DNA from: Clostridia bacterium
Lineage (GTDB): Bacteria; Bacillota; Clostridia; Oscillospirales; CAG-272
Direction of reading: 5' to 3'
Assembly: GCA_017382555.1 (NCBI GenBank)
Contig: JAFOAB010000367.1
Location: forward strand, 1-5,321
Length of the DNA: 5,321 nucleotides
The stretch's first letter is position 1, and every line of letters starts with the position of its first letter. The notes beneath the pieces were generated by a model. It was not told where the DNA came from. It saw nothing but the letters and a program-made list of their open reading frames with translations, and searched no databases. Made by a program: the position numbers and the translations under genes. This document shows, piece by piece, positions 1 to 4,458 of this stretch.

Positions 1-138
1 CCATCTACCGCCGCCGATTGCTGTGAGGACACCGCTGCGGTCGAGGCATTCGACGCCACTTTCTCCCCCAAAGAAAAAAAGTGGATGCCGAGCCAAGAGG
101 AATTCTATATCTATAGTCATTCTTCGGTAGTCAGATAA
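1..138 (+). CDS. C-terminal end of an unrecognised protein (partial)
   Basis: Frame 1 is open from the first base of the window to a TAA at 136-138, giving 45 residues with a natural-looking composition: an acidic, Cys-containing start (ADCCEDTAAVEAFD) and a charged, aromatic end (KEKKWMPSQEEFYIY). The best support is the context, because a Rho-independent terminator on the same strand starts about 11 bases after the stop. Frame 2 is also open to 130, but its product is rich in Arg, Pro and Ser, as a shadow frame would be; frame 3 stops at once. The start and most of the protein lie outside the window. No domain or motif is recognisable, so no function is proposed. The gene converges with the lipoprotein gene on the other strand. 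Confidence 0.55.
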   Translation, partial: PSTAADCCEDTAAVEAFDATFSPKEKKWMPSQEEFYIYSHSSVVR

Positions 139-148
139 ACGCAAAAAC

Positions 149-191
149 GCCGCTGAGGTTTCGTGAGATTCCTCGGCGGTTGTTTTTCTTT
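149..191 (+). terminator. Rho-independent terminator of the plus-strand gene
   Basis: Arms CCGCTGAGG (150-158) and CCTCGGCGG (171-179) form a nine-pair stem with a 12-base loop, extended by a G149-U180 wobble, and are followed by a T-rich tract (TTGTTTTTC, 180-188). The one non-Watson-Crick position is a U-G wobble in plus-strand RNA but a C-A mismatch in minus-strand RNA, so the plus direction is favoured. A T-run also follows the hairpin on the minus strand (A-run at 143-147), so it may work weakly in both directions as a back-up for the convergent gene. Confidence 0.85.
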
Positions 192-213
192 GCTTGTTGC
201 GACGCAAATTTTG

Positions 214-243
214 AGGGATGGCGGTTTCTTTTCCGTCATCCCT
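214..243. repeat. 11-bp inverted repeat (hairpin)
   Basis: Arms at 214-224 (AGGGATGGCGG) and 233-243 (CCGTCATCCCT) pair over 11 positions around an eight-base T-rich loop. The single deviation is a G-U wobble in plus-strand RNA and an A-C mismatch in minus-strand RNA, so a plus-strand transcript folds better. Only TTTACTC follows, which is a weak U-tract. It could be a second, back-up terminator behind the one at 149-191, or a repeat remnant. Confidence 0.6.
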
Positions 244-300
244 TTACTCATTAACTGCTAGTCAAATTCTTATTTATCGTTCTGTTATATCGCCGGTTTC

Positions 301-319
301 GCCTTTGTATTACAAAGGC
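301..319. repeat. 19-base odd palindrome
   Basis: GCCTTTGTA (301-309) and its exact reverse complement TACAAAGGC (311-319) flank one central base. As RNA it would fold into a short stem with a tight loop; as DNA it has the two-fold symmetry of a protein binding site. No promoter lies close by, so there is no positive case for an operator. It may belong to the same repeat-rich block as its neighbours. Confidence 0.6.
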
Positions 320-342
320 ACATCGGGTAAAGCCCATACCAC

Positions 343-421
343 TTGTAGGGCGGTGCCTTGGTGCCGCCGTTGCTTAAAACAAAATCATTCATTACGGCGG
401 GAGCGAGCCCCCGCCCTACGA
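343..421. repeat. GC-rich dispersed-repeat-like element with terminal inverted repeats
   Basis: GTAGGGCGG (345-353) and its exact reverse complement CCGCCCTAC (411-419) bound the element; a G-U and a T-A pair extend the stem to 343-421. Each end also folds on itself: GGCGG (349-353) with CCGCC (364-368), and GGCGGG (396-401) with CCCGCC (410-415). The middle (369-394) is AT-rich. GC-rich, locally foldable ends around an AT-rich centre resemble REP- or MITE-like dispersed intergenic repeats, and similar GTAGGGCGG / CCCGCCCTAC strings seem familiar from gut Clostridia intergenic DNA. That last point is memory, not a search. No target-site duplication is evident, and only one copy is in the window. 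Confidence 0.55.
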
Positions 422-430
422 TATGACCCC

Positions 431-495
431 GTTATAATGAATGCAGTAAGTCGAAAAGGCAAAAAGCCTTTTCGACATCCTACATTCATTATAAC
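431..495. repeat. 30-bp imperfect inverted repeat with five-base loop
   Basis: Arms at 431-460 and 466-495 are reverse complements at 27 of 30 positions around the loop AAAAA (461-465). The outer 13 bp (GTTATAATGAATG, 431-443) and the inner 11 bp (GTCGAAAAGGC, 450-460) are perfect; the three mismatches cluster at 444-449 opposite 477-482. It would form a long hairpin in RNA from either strand and a possible cruciform in DNA. No strong T-tract follows in either direction, so a plain terminator is less likely than a MITE-like or other structured repeat. Each outer arm carries TATAAT, but without a -35 box. Confidence 0.75.
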
Positions 496-536
496 ACAAA
501 TCGGCAGAGAACTTGTTTTCTCTGCCGATTTGTGTT
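493..536 (-). terminator. Perfect 19-bp hairpin, probable terminator of the lipoprotein gene
   Basis: Arms 493-511 and 518-536 are perfect reverse complements with a six-base loop. Read on the minus strand, the hairpin begins 51 bases after the lipoprotein stop. A GC-richer upper stem (TCGGCAGAGAA with TTCTCTGCCGA) is closed at its base by AACACAAA pairing with TTTGTGTT, so the U-rich tail needed for termination is part of the stem, as in many bidirectional terminators. The tail is not a pure U-run, so efficiency is uncertain. Bases 493-495 are shared with the neighbouring 30-bp inverted repeat. The symmetry allows termination from the plus strand too. Confidence 0.65.
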
Positions 537-587
537 TGCAATTCCTCCGTTAAGAATAACAGAGAAATTTCTGCGCGAGCTTTTATT

Positions 588-2450
588 TTACTTAAGTGTA
601 ACCTTGCCCCAATCGTTGGTATTGTTCATACCTGCGGAGGAGTGGCTATCCTCGGAGGTGGTCTTTCCGTTAGGAGAATCGGAATTTACAAGTCTGAAGT
701 GATATGCAAGCGTACCGTCCTCGGTCTTAAGAAGCTCGCGAGGGAAGGCAAGCTCGTAAACAACACCGTTATCGTTATCGCCGAGCAGATCGTTTACCTG
801 TCCGTCAACTGCGATGTAGAACTTGATACCGAGCGCCTCTGCATCAAGCGTCTGCACAGATGCCTTAGCGTTCTCCTTGCGCTCTACCTTAATACCGTCA
901 TTGCTGAAGCCTACGGAATAATATCCGGTATTTCCGTCATGGAAATAAATGAAGAGCTTATCCTTATCAGTAATGTAGTTATCAAGTCTTTCGCCGAGAA
1001 CGTAGATATAATCATCATCATACGCAAAGCGTACAGCTGCCTGTGCCTGGCTCTCGGAGCCGAGGAATGCGGCATCCGTGCTTGCGTCCCACTCCGCAGT
1101 ATTTGCGGTAAGCGTGGGGGTAAGCTTGTAGGCGTTAAGTCTGTGGTTCAGATAAAGTCTGCCGACCTTCGCCTCAAACTCCTCCGTACAAACGGTAACC
1201 ACTGCGCTGTGGCTCGTTATTTTTTCGGAGGCACCCCACATACCCGTATCGGTCCAAAGCGTCGTCTCGCCCGAGAACTGAGTTGCGGTGCAGTTTCCGA
1301 TACGGTAACGGAAGGTGCCCGACCAGTGATAGGTAAGCAGCACCTCGCCCGAATCGAACTGCGAGAGATACGGGCCCGCAAGGTTGAAGAGCTTGGTCTT
1401 TCTGTTCGAGGGACCCGTTTCGTCCATTCCGAGCCATTGCTGATATCCGTCATTATTGTAGGAAATGGAGAACTTAAACGAGTTACTGCCGGAAGCCGAA
1501 GGAGTTTTTGTTTCAACCGCAAGGGCTATGGTGCCGTTGTTGAGCTGAAGCGCAACGGGCATCTGGTCATTATAGCGCTTGATGCCGTTGATCGTTGTTA
1601 CATAGCAGCGCATAACGTACTGAGGCGTATAGGGCGACTCGGTAACATTGGGTATCCAGGTCTTACCGCCGTCAAGGGAACGGATAAGTCCCACACCGCT
1701 GGAGCGATCGTCAAAGCCGTGCTCTACGATAGAGGGTGCGGTGCAGGAGAAATAGATATAAATCTCGCCGTTATCCGCCTCAAGCACGCAGGGCTCCCAG
1801 TTTGTGCCTCTGTAAACTACCTGAGGCTCGGTCCACGTTTTTCCGTTATCGGAGGAGAAGGAGATGGCAAGTCCATTTTCTCCAACCTCCTTTTCATACG
1901 CCTTCTCCGCACGGAAGGAGGTAACGGCAAGTATTCTGCCGTCCTTCAGCACGCAGGAATCGGGAGTCATATACTTCAGATTGTCGCGCACGCCGTTAAC
2001 GGTTACGTATCCCTGCTTGAATACGGTAACGGGCGTGGACCAGCTCATCAGATCGGAGCTGCGCATACAGTATACGCTTCCGCCGTACTGGCCGTTGTGG
2101 AAGGTCATTATGTAGGCACTGTCATTAATCTTTTTGATACGGGTGTAATACGCCTTAACACCGCCAAGATTACCGGCCTTAAGAGTATAGGACTCGCGGT
2201 AGTTAAGAACGAGGGACGCGGAGTTTTCCTCGCCTGCGGCGGAATCGAGCGGATACTCGGTGGTATTCAGCTCGGAGATCTTATGGATCTCAAGGGGCTT
2301 TACTACGGGGTATTCCACAGCAGTGGTCACCTCCTCAGTAGGCGCTTCTGTAACCGGATCGGTTGCGGGGGTATCTGTCACTTCCGGGGGAGTGTTTGCG
2401 CAAGCGGAAAACAGCATTACGCAAGCAAAAAGCAATGCAAGCTTCTTCAT
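588..2450 (-). CDS. Secreted lipoprotein with sialidase-like Asp-box propeller and CBM9/DOMON-like domain
   Basis: This 620-residue protein starts with a lipoprotein signal peptide (MKK, hydrophobic core, FSAC lipobox with Cys17), so the mature protein should be anchored to the outer face of the membrane. A Thr/Pro/Glu-rich linker follows (about 18-48). Residues about 90-440 look like a sialidase-type beta-propeller: two clear Asp-boxes (S199-D201-G203-W206 and S258-D260-G262-W265), a degenerate one near 330-339 (Trp339), an S-S-D-L-M-S-W turn at 131-137, and an YTRI stretch at 101-105 where sialidases carry their FRIP arginine. Residues about 445-620 resemble CBM9/DOMON-like sugar-binding beta-sandwiches (AAVRFAYDDDYIYVLGE, then a GVVYELAFP strand). 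The likely role is binding or hydrolysis of a glycan, but an intact FRIP motif is absent and a full catalytic set was not confirmed, so sialidase activity is not claimed. AGGAGG lies four bases before the ATG; the gene has its own promoter. Confidence 0.92.
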   Translation of the reverse strand: MKKLALLFACVMLFSACANTPPEVTDTPATDPVTEAPTEEVTTAVEYPVVKPLEIHKISELNTTEYPLDSAAGEENSASLVLNYRESYTLKAGNLGGVKAYYTRIKKINDSAYIMTFHNGQYGGSVYCMRSSDLMSWSTPVTVFKQGYVTVNGVRDNLKYMTPDSCVLKDGRILAVTSFRAEKAYEKEVGENGLAISFSSDNGKTWTEPQVVYRGTNWEPCVLEADNGEIYIYFSCTAPSIVEHGFDDRSSGVGLIRSLDGGKTWIPNVTESPYTPQYVMRCYVTTINGIKRYNDQMPVALQLNNGTIALAVETKTPSASGSNSFKFSISYNNDGYQQWLGMDETGPSNRKTKLFNLAGPYLSQFDSGEVLLTYHWSGTFRYRIGNCTATQFSGETTLWTDTGMWGASEKITSHSAVVTVCTEEFEAKVGRLYLNHRLNAYKLTPTLTANTAEWDASTDAAFLGSESQAQAAVRFAYDDDYIYVLGERLDNYITDKDKLFIYFHDGNTGYYSVGFSNDGIKVERKENAKASVQTLDAEALGIKFYIAVDGQVNDLLGDNDNGVVYELAFPRELLKTEDGTLAYHFRLVNSDSPNGKTTSEDSHSSAGMNNTNDWGKVTLK

Positions 2451-2454
2451 TGTT

Positions 2455-2460
2455 CCTCCT
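2455..2460 (-). promoter_or_regulatory. Ribosome binding site of the lipoprotein gene
   Basis: A perfect AGGAGG on the minus strand lies four bases before the ATG at 2450-2448. The spacing is short but usable. It fixes the start codon, which also gives an immediate MKK signal-peptide start. Confidence 0.85.
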
Positions 2461-2487
2461 AGTTTAGTTATTTAAGATATTACCTTA

Positions 2488-2516
2488 ATTTTACCAAAAA
2501 CCAAAGCAATACTCAA
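2488..2516 (-). promoter_or_regulatory. SigmaA-type promoter of the lipoprotein gene
   Basis: On the minus strand TTGAGT (2516-2511) and TAAAAT (2493-2488) are separated by exactly 17 bases. They match the consensus at four and five of six positions. The bases TGG just before the -10 box give an extended -10 element. Transcription would start near 2481, leaving a 5' leader of about 30 bases that ends in the AGGAGG. AT-rich sequence lies upstream. An imperfect palindrome (CAAG...CTTG, 2514-2529) overlaps the -35 box and could be an operator, though its symmetry is weak. Confidence 0.7.
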
Positions 2517-2547
2517 GTTTAAATTCTTGGGAAAAAGTCCGTAAAAT

Positions 2548-4458
2548 TTAATCAAGCTCAAATGCGCCCGTATAAAGTCTGTAATACGTTCCCTTCTCCG
2601 CGATAAGCTTATCGTGGTTTCCGCGCTCGATTATCTTACCGTGGTCAAGCACCATTATAACGTCCGAGTTCATAATGGTGGAAAGGCGATGTGCGATAAC
2701 GAATACGGTGCGTCCCTTCATCAGGCTATCCATACCTCGGGATACTATCGCCTCGGTACGTGTATCGATGGAGGACGTCGCCTCGTCAAGAATCATAACG
2801 GGCGGGTCTGCAACCGCGGCACGCGCAATTGCAATAAGCTGACGCTGACCCTGCGAGAGGTTTGCGCCGTTAGAGGTAAGCATAGTGTTATAGCCCTTGG
2901 GCAGACGGGTAATGAAATCGTCCGCACCCGCAAGCTTTGCCGCATCGCGGCACTCCTCGTCGGTTGCATCAAGTCTGCCGTAGCGGATGTTATCAAGCAC
3001 CGTACCGGTAAACAGATTCGTATCCTGCAAAACAATACCGAGCGAGCGGCGGAGATCCGCCTTCTTTATCTTGTTGATGTTTATGCCGTCATAATGCACC
3101 TTACCGTCCGCAATATCGTAGAAGCGGTTGATAAGATTGGTTATTGTGGTCTTACCCGCACCGGTCGCACCAACAAATGCAACCTTCTGACCGGGCTCTG
3201 CATATACGGTAACGTCGGTAAGCACCTGCTTTTCCCCGTCATAGGAGAAGTCAACGTCCTTAAGTCTAACGTCGCCCGCAAGACGGGTGTAGGTAGTAGT
3301 TCCGTCGCCGTGTGGATGCTTCCACGCCCAGATGCCTGTGCGCTCCTTGCACTCCTCAAGCTCGCCGTTTGCATTTTCCCTTGCGTTGACGAGAGTAACG
3401 TATCCGTCGTCCACCTCGGGCTCCTCGTCCATAAGTGTAAAGATACGGTCCGCGCCCGCAAGCGCCATAACAACGGAGTTTATCTGCTGGGAAAGCTGGT
3501 TTACGTTACCCGTAAACTGCTTGGTCATATTAAGGAAGGGCACAACAACGCTGATGCCGAGCGCCTGACCCGAAAGGCTGACGTTGGGCGCGTGCGTTAC
3601 AAGCAGAAGACCGCCGACAAGTGCGGTAAGCACGTAAAGCACGTTACCGATGTTCATAATGATGGGACCGAGGGTGTTTGCATACGCATTTGCGCGGTAA
3701 CCGTCCTGGAAAAGGCCCTCGTTGAGCTTTTCAAAGTCAGCCTTGCTTTCCTCCTCATGGCAGAAGACCTTAACAACGCGCTGACCTGTCATAATTTCCT
3801 GAACGAAGCCCTCCGCCTTACCCATTGCCTTCTGCTGACGGACGAAGTACTTTGCCGAGCCGCCGCCAACGGTACCGGAGACCTTGATCATAACCACAAC
3901 ACCACCGACAACAAGCAGGGTGAGCCAAAGCGAATAGTAAAGCATAATGGAGAACACAACAAGAACGACCGCGCCCGCCTTGATAAGGGTGGGTATGGAC
4001 TGCGAGATAAGCTGACGCAGTGTGTCTATATCGTTCGTATAATGGCTCATTATATCGCCGTGGCGATGGGTGTCGAAATACTTGATGGGCAAATTCTGCA
4101 TCTTTTCAAACATCGCACAGCGCATCTTGGAAAGGAAGCCCTGCGTGATAAACGCCATCATCTGCGTGTATGCAATGGTGGATGCTACGCTTATAACGTA
4201 CATCGTGATAAGCGTGATTATAACGGGCATTATCTCCACCTTTGCGGATGCCCAGTCACCGCTTTCAACCCATCTTTCGATTATCTCGATAACCTTTTTG
4301 GTAAAGAGCGCGGGAATAGCGGAAACGCCTGCGGAAAACAGTATGCAAATACCGGTAACGGGTACAAGCACGGGATAGAAGCCGAAAAGCATTTTGATAA
4401 CTCTGCCAAGCTTCTTGAAATCTATCTTGCGGGGCGGCATTTTGTCATTCTTCTTCAT
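2548..4458 (-). CDS. ABC exporter half-transporter, subunit with consensus Walker B and altered signature
   Basis: A complete 636-residue half-transporter: an exporter-type membrane domain with about six hydrophobic segments (roughly residues 24-45, 76-98, 158-175, 177-195, 265-287, 298-312) and a nucleotide-binding domain from about 395. ATPase motifs: A-loop Tyr406, Walker A G430-T437 (Lys436), Q-loop Gln478, signature LSQGQ (534-538, second-position Gly replaced by Gln), Walker B VMILD 554-558 with catalytic Glu559, D-loop SSID 562-565, switch His590. It therefore supplies the hydrolytic residues of the consensus site and the weak signature of the degenerate site. An unusual linker of about 40 residues (352-392, with WAWKHPHGDG) lies between the two domains. 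The start at 4458 is chosen because GGGGAGG sits eight bases upstream; an upstream ATG at 4539 lies inside the other ABC gene and lacks such a site. It probably exports a lipid, peptide or drug-like molecule; the substrate is unknown. Confidence 0.95.
   Translation of the reverse strand: MKKNDKMPPRKIDFKKLGRVIKMLFGFYPVLVPVTGICILFSAGVSAIPALFTKKVIEIIERWVESGDWASAKVEIMPVIITLITMYVISVASTIAYTQMMAFITQGFLSKMRCAMFEKMQNLPIKYFDTHRHGDIMSHYTNDIDTLRQLISQSIPTLIKAGAVVLVVFSIMLYYSLWLTLLVVGGVVVMIKVSGTVGGGSAKYFVRQQKAMGKAEGFVQEIMTGQRVVKVFCHEEESKADFEKLNEGLFQDGYRANAYANTLGPIIMNIGNVLYVLTALVGGLLLVTHAPNVSLSGQALGISVVVPFLNMTKQFTGNVNQLSQQINSVVMALAGADRIFTLMDEEPEVDDGYVTLVNARENANGELEECKERTGIWAWKHPHGDGTTTYTRLAGDVRLKDVDFSYDGEKQVLTDVTVYAEPGQKVAFVGATGAGKTTITNLINRFYDIADGKVHYDGININKIKKADLRRSLGIVLQDTNLFTGTVLDNIRYGRLDATDEECRDAAKLAGADDFITRLPKGYNTMLTSNGANLSQGQRQLIAIARAAVADPPVMILDEATSSIDTRTEAIVSRGMDSLMKGRTVFVIAHRLSTIMNSDVIMVLDHGKIIERGNHDKLIAEKGTYYRLYTGAFELD

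Larger units (their letters stand above)
139..587. other. Hairpin-dense convergent intergenic region
   Basis: This 449-base stretch lies between the stops of two convergent genes and shows no credible coding sequence. It holds, in order, a terminator (149-191), an 11-bp inverted repeat (214-243), a 19-base odd palindrome (301-319), a GC-rich repetitive-type element (343-421), a 30-bp imperfect inverted repeat (431-495) and a 19-bp perfect inverted repeat (493-536). I see nothing notable at 244-300, 320-342 or 537-587. No promoter with matching -35 and -10 boxes was found, so a dedicated small RNA gene is not supported. The hairpins could be transcript ends, remnants of small non-autonomous elements, or both. 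Confidence 0.7.
2451..2547 (-). other. 97-base gap between the exporter and lipoprotein genes
   Basis: The gap is AT-rich and contains the lipoprotein promoter and ribosome binding site. I see no GC-rich hairpin followed by a T-run on the minus strand, so transcription from the ABC genes may read through into the lipoprotein gene. The lipoprotein would then be expressed both from its own promoter and as the last gene of a longer transcript. Confidence 0.5.

Noticed and set aside
2..130. Alternative plus-strand frame 2 at the left edge
   Set aside because: Open, but its Arg/Pro/Ser-rich product looks like a shadow, and frame 1 has a more natural composition with its stop just before the terminator.
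433..493. TATAAT boxes in both arms of the 30-bp inverted repeat as promoters
   Set aside because: At 16-18 bases upstream there is no TTGACA-like box on either strand; the TATAAT strings are a by-product of the repeat arms.
343..536. CRISPR array or small RNA gene
   Set aside because: The repeats are inverted and differ from one another, with no regular direct repeat/spacer pattern. No promoter supports a separate small RNA.
218..553. 111-codon plus-strand open frame across the intergenic hairpins
   Set aside because: It runs through several inverted repeats, has low-plausibility composition and no ribosome binding site; the hairpins explain the sequence better.
537..575. GGAGG-like site on the minus strand after the lipoprotein stop, with a possible small reading frame from a TTG
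   Set aside because: The spacing to the TTG is too short and the frame merely runs through the terminator and the hairpins.
513..2462. 649-codon plus-strand open frame antisense to the lipoprotein gene
   Set aside because: It is codon-aligned antisense to a convincing gene with a signal peptide and Asp-boxes. It is open only because the sense gene lacks TTA, CTA and TCA codons. The product has no recognisable domain and there is no ribosome binding site at its start.
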